DNA from: Botryotinia globosa
Taxonomy: Eukaryota > Ascomycota > Leotiomycetes > Helotiales > Sclerotiniaceae
DNA length: 64,000 bases
NCBI GenBank assembly: GCA_014898425.1
Contig: RCSZ01000003.1
Coordinates: forward strand, 3,130,227 to 3,194,226
Direction: 5' to 3'
The position numbers were made by a program, and so were the translations under genes. Below are positions 21,077 through 34,568 of this stretch, piece by piece. The first letter of the stretch is position 1. The number at the start of each line of letters is the position of its first letter. The notes under the pieces were generated by a model. That model made no database searches, was not told the DNA's origin, and worked only from the letters and a program-made list of their open reading frames with translations.

Positions 21077-22946
21077 GTTTTATTATTATTACTAAATCCT
21101 TTAAATAAATTATTCGATACTATATAAAGTATTCATTTTGAAATATAAGATATAAAGTTCTTTATAATTAATAGTTTTATATAATTCTGTAAGAATAATA
21201 ATATTTATATTATGAAAATATTCTAGAATAGATTAAATAGAGTTTATGATTTATATTATATAATAATTAAGGATTTTATTTAATTATATTAAAGTTTAGT
21301 AGATAATAATATTAATAAGTTTATAAAAAATATAAATCAATTTATTCTGTTTATGTTAGAGATTTAAAATAAACTATTTTCCTAATTTTATAATTTATAT
21401 TTAGGATTTTTATTCTTTTTTGTTAACAAACTTTTATTATAATATTTATAGGATTATAAGATCAAGATTATATTAAGTAAAGAATTATTATATAATAAAA
21501 ATCATTCAATATCTCCGGTTAAATTTCAAATCATTTGTAGATAGTTTGATGATAATTTAAATAAGGAATTCATTTAAGAATCTTATTCCCAATTGATTAT
21601 TTTATTTCTTTTAATTATTAAATCAAAAAGAAATGTTTGAATCTATTAAAATTATTGAGGTTTAAATAATATTATTATTAAAAATTAATATTCTTTATTA
21701 TTGATTAAAGAAACCCTCGATACTTTATATTATATTAAAATTTATATTAAGTTTGATATCATTATTGTTTTCAATAAATTATAAATTGTAGAAGGCTACA
21801 AATAGAAAACTATTTTTATTATTTATTTTAATTTATTCGAATTATTAATAATATCTTTCAAACTTTGTAATATATTAGTCTTATTTCAAAACTATATCAA
21901 TTATATTTTCTTCAATCTTTTGAATAAAATTTGTATAATATATTTAGATAATATTTTGATTTACTTTAAAAATATTATAAATTATAAAGGATATATTTAT
22001 AAAGTTATTTAATAATTAATTAATATTAGGTTACAAATTGATATTGATAAATATAAGTTCGAAACAAAAAGAATTAAATATCTCAATTTGATTATTACTT
22101 TAGAAGATATAAAGATAGATTTGAAGAAAATCAATATTATATTAAATTGAAAATTATTAATTAAATTCAAAGATTATTAGTATTTTTTTGAATTTATTAA
22201 TTTTTATTAATATTTTATTTGTAATTTTTTTAAAATTATAGAATCCTTTAATTACTTTTTGAAGAAAAAGAAGGTATAGAGATAGGATTTTGAATAGGAA
22301 GATATTTTTATAATATTAAAGAATATTTTCTCTTTTGTTTTAATTCTTATTATATTTGATTATTATTGTTGTATAGTTATTAAAACTAATATTTTTAATT
22401 AGATTGTAGATAATATTTTTTTGTAATATAATAATAAAGAATATCTATATTCAGTAATATATTTTTTATTGAAATATAATATTATTGAATATAATTATAA
22501 GATTTATAATAAAAAAATTCTAATAATTATAAAATCATTAAAAAAATAGAGATTGGAATTATGTAATGTTTAGGAATTATTTCAAATTATTATTGATTAT
22601 AAAAATCTCAATTATTTTATATTAATAAAAATATTAAATCAATAATAAGCTAAATAAGCTGAATTTTTATTGGGATTTAATTTTTAAATTATATATCGAT
22701 TTGATTATAAAATTATTTGTTTTAATATTTTGAAATACAAAATTAAAAATTATTCAATATATATCGATCCTAATAATAATCGAATCAAGAATTGCTTATA
22801 AATAATCTTCTCAAAACAAATATTTAATATTATTATATTTAAAGATATCATTTAATAAATGAATAATAATTTAGATTTGATTATAATTCTAATAAATATA
22901 ATTATCTCTAATATCAATAAATTGATTAATGATTTCATTAATAAAG

Positions 22947-23107
22947 TGTGAGGACTCTGAACTAGAAAGGAGTTGTTTTAATGATTTAGTTATTGATAAA
23001 GATCTAAGAGGAAGTTGGAAGCGAGGCTTCCAACTTATACTTGAAAGGACTAGCTAAAATGGCTAGTATAGCCGGTCACGTGCAGAGAGGGTCTGTGCGC
23101 CCTCACA
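22947..23107. mobile_element. 161 bp TGTGAGG...CCTCACA solo LTR-like element
   Basis: Begins TGTGAGGACTCTGAAC and ends GTGCGCCCTCACA, so the ends are inverted (TGTGAGG/CCTCACA) and have the TG..CA form of an LTR. Flanks are TAAAG (22,942-22,946) and TAAAT (23,108-23,112); the uninterrupted target in copy 2 reads ATAAAGTATA, which supports a 5 bp duplication. It carries an 11 bp perfect stem, AAGTTGGAAGC and GCTTCCAACTT, with a 3 nt loop. Not RIP-mutated. Confidence 0.75.
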
Positions 23108-23236
23108 TAAATTATATGGATTATTCAAATTAATTATAATTATATATATAATATTTTGAAATCCTTTTATTTATTATTAATTATTAAATATTTAAAAGAA
23201 TCTTTGAATAGTTTTATAGGATTATAGATTAGTAAA

Positions 23237-23386
23237 TGTCACGGCGCCAACTACGTTGCCTTCGTGCCTTAGGCACAAACCCTTAGCATGCCCTTAGTAT
23301 GCCCTACTTCCTATAATAGGGCCTTAATCTTTCATAGCACTTAGAACCCTTATGGTATAATATAAGTCTTTACCTGTATTTTGATA
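23237..23386 (+). repeat. 5' LTR of chromovirus copy 2
   Basis: 150 bp, TGTCACGGCGCCAACTACG to TTGATA. Few RIP changes. Confidence 0.9.
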
Positions 23387-26300
23387 GTTTGTACTATTTA
23401 CTTAGAAATTATTATAGTTTTATTTTAAAGATGCTTATTCAAATTATACTTCAATTACTCTGATTGCTCTGATTCTATTGAAGTTATAACCCAACCACAT
23501 TGATCGAATCTATTGTTGATTTATTGTAGATAACTTTATTATTTTTTAGCAAAGTTATTTGATTGTATTAAAACATATTTACGTTAATCCACTATTGAGA
23601 ATTCTACAAGGATGTTTTATAGTCACAAAAATATTCTAGAAATAGCCGATCAAGCAACTATATTTAATCTACCCCTACAATTCCTTTTCTTGAATTACAC
23701 CATCAATTCTACCAAAACTAATATTTCCTTATTTATAGATTTATTTTATAATTCAAATATTATATATTTTGTAATTGTTCAAATTATATTTACTTTGATT
23801 AAAATAATTACAATTTTATTATAAGAATAAGTTGTTGTAGTATATACTCAAGCTAACAAAACTCAATTATAGATTGCTAAATTGCAAAATATAATTGAAA
23901 TATTAAAAATTACTATTTGTAATAATCCAGGAATCCTGTTTTGTTGAAGATATTTCATTTTTTTTAAAAAGTTTAGTGGTAATAAGTAAAATATTGTAAA
24001 GTGTTAAAACCAGTATATAACATTCCACAGCACAATTAATTATTATTTAATCACAGATTATAAAAACAAATCAGAATTCCAGCGGATTATATTTTTTGTT
24101 AGTTTATTTTTTGGTTTGGTTTATATAAATAATCAAATATACTTCAATACAATCACAAATAATCTGTGTAATTTTGATCTCTGGTTCCTTAGATGGTATA
24201 TTATAGTAAGCATCTGAGACGAATTGAATAAACAATATCAAACCCTTAATCTTTTATAAAAAGCCTCTATGGATTATAATAAGTATAAAATAAAGAAAAC
24301 TCCATTTAATAATTTCATTATTAAGTTCAAATAATTCACTATTAAATATAAAAAAACCACTAAATAATAAATCATCAATCTTAAACTTAAGATTTTATAA
24401 AAATTAATCAATACTTTAATTAACCATTCTAATAAATCTTTTATTGTTAATATTGATATATGAACAATCTGGTAATAAGATATCTATAATAATCTAAAAG
24501 AAAAAACTCATTTTAATAATCAACAAAAAAGCTAGAATATTAATTTCAACTATAATCAATCGAGGTATTACAATAGAAAGCTAGTTTTAACCACAGTCTC
24601 CCTTATACTAAAGCTATCTAATAACTCTATACAATTAGATGTTATTCGATAAGGTTAGCATCCCTTATCCCATTATATTCAAAAACAATATCTTAATCTT
24701 AATCTTTACCTTTATTATAAAAAACCAGATTATATTAAAAACAATTATAATAAAAAACAAACCAATAACATAAAGTATAATATCAATATTAATATGGGAT
24801 ACAATTTTTATATCAATTGCTTCTCTATAGCCAATTAATATCAGAGCTTTAGATCTTATTGTAATACTATCAATTCCTCATATTAAAACCCATTCCCACC
24901 CATTAATTGTTTCCCGTTCACCAATTGTTTCCCAGCTACACCATTACACTATGCCTCATTGATCCCCTCTAACTTTGCTTAAAAGCTTGATCTAGAAGAG
25001 TATATTAAAGGATTCGTTTATTTAGAGGAGAGTAAAAGTTCTATTCCCCAGCCCAGTATGTCAAAAGATTAATCTTGATTTATAATTGCAAATCGAGGTT
25101 TTTTGTAAGAAATTTATCTTTATGGATTAAAAGATTAGTTATATTTAGGGATTCTTTATATTTTAGAATAATAAATAACAAATCTCTTAAAATTTTGATG
25201 AAAATCTTTCTTGCACTTAATATAACCATCCCATTTATTAGTCTTATAGACAGTAAAGCTGCGGGCTATAGCTTTATCGATAGAAAAATCGTTTTCAAAC
25301 TTCAAATATCTATATAACCCCTCCCTTACACCCATTACCTACTCCTAGCCAATGGGAAGCCCTCCGATGTCCTCTCTCGGTATATATTCCTGGATATACA
25401 AATCAATAATCACTGAGAGATCGGTTTGTTTTATATTACTATTCTATCAATCGCAGATCCGCTGATTTTCGGTTTCTTCTAGTTTTAATGTTATAACCCT
25501 ATTATCGATTGGTTGGTAATGACGCTTAAATTTGTGTTCATATATTGCTTGAGATATTGCTGTTTTATTGATATTGTAGCAATTATTGTTCCCGACACAC
25601 CTGATAGCTACAAAATAATTTTGCTAAAAAATGGCAAAGTTATAATTGATCCCAAATTACCCCTATGAAAGCTTATTCCGAGACTAGCTTCTATAAAAAA
25701 TATTATCAACAAAAGCTTTGAAGTTAAGTTCTTACTACCTTGAGATCAATCAGTAATTCTCGAATCTATTGAGGCTCTGGATATTTAAAGAAACTCTGAT
25801 ACTATCAACCTCGAAAACAACAAAAATAAAAATCTTTATTATATTTATTACATCGATAATAAAGCAAACACCCAAATTAGAATAATTTCTAATCGTTTAT
25901 TCTTAAAACCAGTCCCAATTCAATTTATTGTTAATTCCAGAAAACATAAGAAACCACCACAAAACCAGAATATTTTATTTTTATTACTATTATTACCACC
26001 AAATCCCTCAAACAAGCCGCTTAATACTGTGTGAAGTATCCACCCCGAAATGTAAGATATAAAGTTTTTTATAGTTAATAGTTTTATATAATTTTGTAAA
26101 AACAATAATATTTATATTATAAAAGTGTTTTGGGATGAATTAGATAGAATCTACAATCTATATTATATAATAACCAAGGATTCTATTCAATTGCGTTGAG
26201 GCTTAGTAAATAATAATATCAATAAGTTTATGGAAAAGACAGATTAATCTATCCCTTTTACATTAAAGATCCAAAATAAGTTGCCTTTTTGGTTTTGTAA

Positions 26301-27798
26301 TCTATATCCGGGATTCCTATCTTTTTTTGTTAATAAATTTTTATCACGATATTCGTGGGATCATAAGATTGAGATTATATTAGGCAAGGAATCATTATAT
26401 AACAAGAACTGTTCAATATTCTCGGCTGAGTTTTAAGTTGTTTGTAGATAGTTTGATGACAATCTGAATAAGGGATTCATTCAGGAATCTCATTTTTGAT
26501 TAATTGTTCTATTCCTTTTAGTCACTAAATCAGGAGAAGGTATTCAGATTTATCAAGATTATCGGGATTTAAATAATATTATTATTAAAAACTGATACTC
26601 TTTATTACTAATTAAAGAAACCCTTGATACTTTATACTATATTAAAATCTACATCAAACTTGATATTATCACCGCTTTTAACAAGTTACAAATCGCAGAG
26701 GGCTACGAATAGAAAACCGCTTTCACCACTCATTTCAATCTATTTGAATCACTAGTAATACCCTTCGGACTCTGCAACGCACCGGCCTTGTTCCAGAACT
26801 ATATCAACCATGTTCTCTTCGACCTCCTGGATAGAACTTGCACAGCATACTTAAATGATATTTTGATTTACTCCAAGAATATTACAGATTATAAAGGATA
26901 TATCCATAAAGTTGTTTAATAATTAATCAATGTTGAACTACAAATTGATATTGATAAATACAAATTCGAAATGAAAAGAATCAAATATTTTGGCTTAATT
27001 ATTACCCCAAAAGATATAAAAATGAATCCAAAGAAAGTTGATACTATACTCAATTAGAAATTATTAACTAAACTCAAAAACCTTTAGTGTTTCCTCAGAT
27101 TTGCCAATTTTTATTAATATTTCATTTACAATTTTTCTAAAATTATAAAACCCCTTAATCACTTTCTAAAGAAGAAAAGAGTGTGGAACTAGGATTTTGA
27201 ATAGAAAAACACTTTTATAACACTAAAGAATATTTTCTTCTCTACCCCGGTCCTTACCATATTTGATTATTATCATTGTACAATGGTTGAAATCGATATT
27301 TCCAATTAGGTTGCGGGTAGTATCCTTTTACAATATAATAATGAGGGAGATTTATATCCAGTAGCATACTTTTTATCAAAATATAATACTACTGAATATA
27401 ATTATAAGATCTATAATAAAGAATTCCTAGTAATTATAAAATCATTAAAGAAATAAAGACTGGAATTATACAGCACTCAGAAACCATTCGAAATCATTAT
27501 CGATTATAAGAATCTCAAATACTTTATATTAATAAAGATACTAAACCAATAATAAATTAAATAAACTGAATTTTTATTAGGATTCAATTTCTATATTATA
27601 TATCGATCTGGTTATAAGACTATTCACTCTAATACTTTGAGTTACAGAGCTAAAGACTACCCAGTATATACCGATTCTAACAATGATCGAATTAAGAACC
27701 ATTTATAGACAATCCTCTCAAAACAGGTATTCGATATTGCTGCATTCAAAGATATTATTTGATAAGCGAATAGCGATTTAGATCTGACTATAGCTCCA

Positions 27799-28485
27799 AT
27801 GGATATAATCATCCCCAACACCGATAAATCGATTGATAATCTTATCGATAAAGTATACAGATCATTCGAACTAGTTATAATTATATGTACAACACTTCGA
27901 AACCCCTCTGCCCGCCATTGGCCACTAGGTATTCGAAAGGACCTTCGGATAGTCTTACAAGATTGTAGATTAGTCAACAATAAGATCTTCTATCACAACC
28001 GCCTCTTTGTTCCCCCCTCTGCCGAACTTTGCATACAGATCATATACCGCACACATTCAACCGGACCAGCCGGACATCCAGGCCGCGTCAAAACTGTCGA
28101 CCTCGTCTCTCGTACGTATTGGTGGCCCAATATGTCTAGGGAGATCGAGACATTTATACAAGCTTGCCAACTCTGTTTTCGCACCAAAGCCTTCCGCCTC
28201 GCTGCACCTGGATTCCTTGAACCCTTGCCAATATTGTTTTATCCCTGGTTAGATATCTCTATCGATTATATCATACTATTACCAATCAATGAATACCACA
28301 GAAAGAAATATCAGTATATTATCACAATTGTCTACCATCTGATCAAAATGCAATACTTTATACCAATAATAGGATTGTTTGTAGAGAAGCTTGCAAATCG
28401 ATTTGTCGAAAAGATATATTGCCTGTATAACACTTTCGATAATATTGTATCCGATAAAGGCTCCCAATTTATCTCTGAATTCTAA
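27799..28485 (+). pseudogene. Integrase fragment of chromovirus copy 2
   Basis: The longest surviving open stretch of the element, 228 codons, part of a former gag-pol polyprotein rather than a separate gene. It shows the zinc-binding HHCC region (THSTGPAGHPG ... CQLC), the invariant TYWWPNM between them, and two catalytic-core blocks of the DDE integrase: PWLDISIDYI and DNIVSDKGSQFIS. The third core residue would lie past the stop. The reading frame is bounded on both sides by RIP-type nonsense changes, so no functional product is expected. Base composition between 27,890 and 28,250 is close to that of normal genes. Confidence 0.85.
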
Positions 28486-29663
28486 AAGCACCTATCCAAG
28501 CACTTATCAATTACTTTGAAACAATCTTTCTCGTTTTATCCTGAATCTGATAGTTAAATGGAGAGAATTAATACTATAATAGAATAATACCTTCACGTTT
28601 TCATAAACTTCCACCAAAACGATTAGCCCGATTAGCTCCTACTTGCAGAATTCGCATTGAACAATATTATATTAGAAATCATTGGTATATCCCCATTCTT
28701 CACTAACTATAGCTATCACTCACACCTTGAAGTTGAACCGTCCACATCAATCCCACCGAGTTTATTATATCAAAAAAGACGAGAGTTTCTTAAAGCCAAT
28801 GAGATTACAAATAGATTTGATCTTATTCTAACTAAGCTCAAAACACTTACAACCCAATCGATCCAAAAATACAAAGATTATACTAATAGAACCCAAACCA
28901 ATACTCCCTTTTACAAAAAAGATAATAAAATATAGATTAATACAAAGAATATAAAAACCAATCGCCCAATAAAAAAGGATAATAATAAATAGAATGGCCC
29001 TTACAAAGTCCTCAAAGTCTATAAATGGGCTTGTTTATTACAACTCCTAGCTAACTTCAAGATTTTTCCGATATTCTATAACTCACTACTTTGATCGCTT
29101 TACCACTCGCCAGGATTACTAGACTAAGATATTATTAACATCACCAAGTCACACAGAAATCAAGGCCGAATTCTCAAAAGAAATAACAAAACACACAAGG
29201 AAACCAAACAATAAGAATTCAAGGAGATCCTCGATTATTACAACAAATACAATTTTCACTATTATATCAAATGGAAGTATTACCCACCGTCATAACAACC
29301 AGCTAAAAACCTCCGAGGCTAAAAGAAAATGATCATTGCATTTCACCTAATACACCCAGACAAATCAAACCTGCCCGCATAGGTTGGATTCAAAAAGTCT
29401 GTTATCTTAGGTGCTACTACATTAATAATAACTTTTAAATAGGGACCAGGCAAATCAAAGAAAATCTATCAATTGATTACTATCTTAAAAACAATTCGCT
29501 TTAACCCCATAATAGAAACTAGATTGTTCTAACATTATTTCAAAAGGTTTTGGGTTTTCATTTAATCAATATTGAACCGATTCCCTATAACTTTACCAAA
29601 AAATAGCAAAGTTACCCTATACCTTAGCTTGCTTGGAACAAGCAAGCCCTAAAAGAGGAGTAC

Positions 29664-29813
29664 TATCACAACACTAATTACATTGCCTTTGTACCTCAGA
29701 TACAAACCCTTAGTGTACCCTTAGTATACCCTACTTCCTATAATAGAACCTCAACCTTTTATAGTACTTAGAACCCTTATAATATAATATAAGTCTTTAC
29801 CCGTACCTTGACA
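29664..29813 (+). repeat. 3' LTR of chromovirus copy 2
   Basis: 150 bp, TATCACAACACTAATTAC to CCTTGACA. It follows the polypurine tract. It differs from the 5' LTR mainly by C/T and G/A. Confidence 0.9.
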
Positions 29814-31560
29814 GTAAATAATAAGATCTTTTATTATAATTATCTTTTTATTCCCTTTTCTATCAAACTTTATATATAGATTATATATTGTATATATTCA
29901 ATTAGATTGATTAAATATTTAGATTATATCAAAATTATTGATTTTGTTTCTTATATATATTAATAACTCAATATATCTAGAAAAATCGAAATATTTATAT
30001 AAACTTGCTAATTTTGTTTTTATATCAAAGCCTTTTATTTTGCTATATCTGGATTTCTTGAATTCTTATTAGTATTATTCTACCTTTAATTTAATATTTT
30101 TATTAATTATATTATAATATTATTATTCAATAAATACTATAAAAAGAAATATCAATATATTATTATAATTATTTATTATTTAATTAAAATACAATACTTT
30201 ATATTAATTATAGAACTATTTGTAAAAGAGGTTGTAAATCGATTTATTAAAAAGATTTATTATCTATATAATATTTCTAATAATATTATATTCCATAAAG
30301 ATTTTCAATTCGTTTTTGAATTCTAAAAGTATTTATTTAAATATTTATCAATTATTTTGAGACGATTTTCTTCATTTTATTCTAAATTCGATAATCAAAT
30401 AGAAAAAGTCAATATTATAATCAAGCAATATCTTTATATCTTTATAAACTTTTATTAAAATAATTAATTTGATTAGTTTTTATTTATAGAATTTGTATTG
30501 AATAATATTATATTAGAAATTATTAATATATTTCTATTCTTTATTAATTATAATTATCATGTATATTTCGATATTAAATTGTTTATATTAACTCTATCAA
30601 ATCTATTAAATTAAAGGAAATAAGAGTTTTTAAAAGCTAACAAGATTATAGATAGATTTGATTTCATTTTAATTAAGTTTAAAGTGCTTATAGTTTAATT
30701 GATTTAGAAATATAAAGATTATATTAATAGAATTTATATTGATATTCCTTTTTATAAAGAAGATAATAAGGTATAGATTAATATAAAAAATATTAAAATC
30801 GATTGTTTTATAAAAAAGGGTAATGATAAATAGAATGGTTTTTATAAAGTTTTTAAAGTTTATAAATGGATTTGTTTACTGTAATTTTCAGTTAATTTTA
30901 AGATATTTTTAATATTTTATAATTTATTATTTCGATTGTTTTATTACTTGTTAAAATTATTAAACTAAAATATTATTAATATTATTAAGTTATATAAAAA
31001 TCAAGATTGAATTTTCAAAAAAATAATAAAATATACAAAAAGATCGAACAATAAGAATTCAAAAGAATTCTTGATTATCATAACAAATATAGTTTTTATT
31101 ATTATATCAAATAAAAGTATTATCTATTATTATAACAATCAATTAAAGATTTTCGAGATTGGAAATAAACGATTATTGTATTTTATTTAGTGAATCCAAA
31201 TAAATTGAATTCGTTTATATAAATAGAATTCAAAAGGTTTATTACAATAGATATTATTATATCAAATATAACTTCTAAACAAAGATTGATTAAATTAAAA
31301 AAGATTTGTTAGTTAATTACAACTTTTAGAAAACTTAAAAGAGTTTATTTTAATTCTTTTATAGAAATTAGAGTTTTCTAATATTATTTTGAGTAATTTC
31401 GAATTTATTCTAAAAGATATTAAGGTTTTATTTGATTATTTTCTCTATCTATTTAATTTAAATATAATAATAAACTGATTTAATAACTTTATTAAAAAAT
31501 GATAAAGTTATTACTATGTTTTAGTTTATTTGGGATAAATAAGCTTTAAAGAAGGAATAC

Positions 31561-31721
31561 TATTATAACACCAATTATATTGCCTTTATATTTTAAATAT
31601 AAATCTTTAATATACCCTTAGCATGCCCTTAGTATACCCTACTTCCTATTATAGGGTTTTAATCTTTTATAGCATTTAGAATATTTATAATATAATATAA
31701 GTCTTTACCTGCACCATGATA
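31561..31721 (+). repeat. 3' LTR of chromovirus copy 1
   Basis: 161 bp, ending CATGATA, directly followed by the ATATC target duplication. The extra 11 bp comes from a duplicated CCCTTAGCATG segment. Confidence 0.85.
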
Positions 31722-33313
31722 ATATCCTTCTAACTAATACCTCTTTTATTTGTATAATCATCTATCCTTTTAATCTTTTTTAATTTATTTTGTAATCTTA
31801 ATTTTTATAATATTGTTATTAATCAAATCCTTCAGAATTTTATATAACTTAGATTTAGTTATTATATTAATTGAATTAGATTCTTTATTAATTTATTTAA
31901 TCTTTATAATCTTTTGTTTCTTGTATATCTTTTAGATAGTTATAATATTAATTATAAATCTCTTTTTATTAATAGTTTTGAGTTTTGTAAAATAATTATA
32001 AAATGATTTGAAATCGATGTATATAATTAATAGGATTTTATAATTTGGAAAGATCTTATCAATTGTATTTTTGATTATTATATTAATATCGAAATTTAAA
32101 ACTATATTATAGAGTTTTGATATTAATATATTTCTAATAACTTTTTTATATTTGATAGATGATTAATAGATAATATTAACTTTATTATATTTGTTTATTA
32201 GAATAATAATATATTCAATCTAAAAAAACAAATTTTTATTATTAACAAAGGATATATTAATGAATACAATTAATTTAAAGGAGTTTATATCGAGTGGAAT
32301 AAACTATACTCCTTTTTCCAAATTATTAATCTATTATTGAATATATTTATTGAAAGAATTAGCATTCTTTCCCTTCGAATTGATAATTTATATAATATAA
32401 GATAAATTCAAAGCTACTTCTAATTAATATATAATTACAATATATATTCTTCAAACATATTATACAACATACTGGTTTTTTATTATTACTAATTTTCTTA
32501 ATTTATTATATATATTTTGTATATCAAATAATTTCCATTTAATAAAACAAAAGCTTTTATATTGTTTTTTTGATTAAAATAGATTATATCATTATATTAT
32601 TGAATAATTAGATTATTATTGAGTTTGAATAATATATCTAATATAAATCTTTTATATTCTTTTGCTATGAAATTTATATTTTTAAATTCAATTTGCTTAT
32701 AATTTGTAAATACTTTATCAATTATAATAAATATATTATTTGTTTATAATTCAATAATATCAAATGCTATATTATCCTTAGTTATATGTAAAAGATATGG
32801 GTTGTAGATTGATTATATTATTTTGAAAGTATTAATATAATACTTATAATAAATATTAAATTAATAATTATTTGTTTTTAGAATATTATACAATAATTGT
32901 ATTATTTATAAAAAGAAATCTTTGAGAATATTTATTTTTATTAATAAATAATATAATCTAATAAAATGATATTAAAATATTCAATAAATATATCAAATAA
33001 TAAAACGAAAATTCTATTAAAGAATTGAATTATATATTATTCAATCTAAACTTATTTAAAATCATCGTTTTCACTAATACTTCTTTTACAAATAATAAAG
33101 ATTATTTATTTCAAATAAACTATATAATTATTATAATAAACAAATACAATAATATTAATATTATTTATTAACTATCTATTAAATATAAAAAAGTTATATA
33201 TAATATTTTAGCATTTAAATTATACGGATTATTTCAGGGATTTAATATTAATATAATAATCACTTTAATAATTAATATTATTCTTAATAAAAAGATTTTA
33301 TTAATCTTATATA

Positions 33314-33455
33314 TGTTAGGATATATATATAGTAGTAAGCTATTAGGTTCAATCCCTGATACTGTGCCTTTTATAGTCAGATTGCGTGCGTAGTGTAGTG
33401 GTAAAGCTTACAACTTCTATTTGGTTCCATGCGTATTGGTTCCATGCATGTGACA
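33314..33455 (+). mobile_element. Solo LTR of the miniature LTR family
   Basis: 142 bp, TGTTAGGATATATATATAG to GCATGTGACA, with the T-arm-like TTAGGTTCAATCCCTGA and an A-box-like sequence. It abuts reverse-oriented interior sequence of the same family on its right and truncates element B-prime on its left. Confidence 0.82.
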
Positions 33456-33494
33456 GAGTCATATGATATATAATATACCAATTGTATTGGTTAT

Positions 33495-34568
33495 TATCTC
33501 ACTTTCAAATTCTCTTCGTTGATAAAATGTATTTCATTGAATTCTAAATAATATCTTAATCTTTTTAGTAGTATTATAGCTTATTAATGATTAAGTTTTT
33601 TTCAATCAATTAGAATCAATTAGAGATTGGAAAGGATATTTATTTTCTTAAGAATCTGAAAGTTTTTGGTTGTATTTTTAATGAGGAATCAAATCTGTTT
33701 GATAAAAGCATTTCAATAATGTATTTTATTTTTTTAATTATTATTTATTAAAAAACTAATTAGAATATTCGAAAAAGTTCAATTGATATTATTATTTGAA
33801 TTTGTATTGAATTAATTGAAATTGTAATTGTTATATAATTCAATTAAAAAGATTTTTTTTTAAATTAGCTAAATTATTTTTAATTATTTCAAAATATTTT
33901 TATTAATAATAAAAATAGTATCAATTGAATTGTTTTATTGAACTAAATATGCTAATAGTTTTTTCAATAATATCAATAGTATTAGGATTATATTGTTGAT
34001 AGTGATTGAATTACTTTTTAATTTGAATCCTAAAATGCTTTAAGTTTAAGATATATAGTTTCAAAATGGGTGGATTTTCAGACTTAGAAGTATCCAATTT
34101 TTTGAAAATCAATAACAACCTTTATTATTTAAGATTTTATTTATATAAGAAGAATAAAATAGATAATAGGATTTTTAAAATATATATATATTTAATTAAA
34201 ATAATAATAATCATAGATTTCGAAAAGAATGAATACTTAATTTATTAAAATATTATTATTTCAAAACAATATTTTTAAATTTCAATATTGTACTTATATA
34301 TAATAGAATAAAACTATAATAATAAAAATTATATCAAAATAATAAGAAAAATCAAATTTATATAATAAATCTATAATAAAATAATATAATAGTTATATAA
34401 TTTAATAATAATATTAAAAAAATCAGAAAAAACTGAAATATTATTATTTACATTAAAGCCAGAATCAAATTGTTTCAGACCCTACAGTAATAATCCTTTT
34501 TAAGGCCCCTGCCTCAAAATCAAGGCTAAAAAATTATGTAATCACCGTGTGGTCTGAGGATGAGATAA
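33495..34568. mobile_element. RIP-mutated 1,074 bp non-autonomous element (MULE-like), copy Y
   Basis: Homologous end to end with 4,917-5,989. Flanked by ATTGGTTAT (33,486-33,494) and ATTAGCCAT (34,569-34,577), which differ only by transitions. The uninterrupted target is preserved in the neighbouring miniature LTR element as ATTAGTCAT at 34,981-34,989, which proves the 9 bp duplication and both ends. The 60-codon frame at 34,066-34,248 is not a gene. Confidence 0.85.

Larger units (their letters stand above)
23237..29813 (+). mobile_element. Chromovirus (Gypsy) copy 2, 6,577 bp, nested in copy 1
   Basis: Two 150 bp LTRs (23,237-23,386 and 29,664-29,813), a polypurine tract AAAAGAGGAG just before the 3' LTR, and exact GTAAA duplications (23,232-23,236 and 29,814-29,818). 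Recognisable domains on the forward strand, in order: protease near 25,205-25,290 (LIDSKAAGYSFID), reverse transcriptase near 26,755-26,880 ([18 protein letters not shown], then YLND), RNase H near 27,270-27,560, integrase 27,890-28,485, and a chromodomain near 29,215-29,320 (HYYIKWKYYPPS, then HLIHPDKS). Protease DSGA has become DSKA and the RT YLDD has become YLND, both explained by G-to-A changes. RIP is patchy and milder than in copy 1, leaving almost normal stretches in RT and integrase. Not autonomous. Confidence 0.92.
18149..31721 (+). mobile_element. Chromovirus (Gypsy) copy 1, RIP-mutated, carrying nested insertions
   Basis: LTRs at 18,149-18,298 (150 bp) and 31,561-31,721 (161 bp, carrying an 11 bp internal duplication around CCCTTAGCATG). 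The element is flanked by perfect 5 bp duplications ATATC (18,144-18,148 and 31,722-31,726). Three later insertions sit inside: a small LTR at 20,945-21,076, a solo LTR-like element at 22,947-23,107, and chromovirus copy 2 at 23,237-29,813. Subtracting these leaves about 6.7 kb, matching copy 2. Coding parts align with copy 2 but are riddled with stops. The RT active site reads YLDN instead of YLDD and the protease NNKA instead of DSGA. Clearly dead. Confidence 0.9.
17954..33313 (-). mobile_element. Copia-type element B-prime, split by nested chromoviruses
   Basis: The left LTR starts TGTTGGTATTATCATGGGG at 17,954 and runs to 18,148, where a chromovirus is inserted. The sequence resumes at 31,722. 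From 31,780 to 33,300 the DNA is homologous to 49,230-50,480, the RT part of the Copia element at 48,909-54,825 (reverse strand). The element is cut off at 33,313 by the start of a small LTR element. No frame is intact. The right LTR is not found. Confidence 0.6.
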
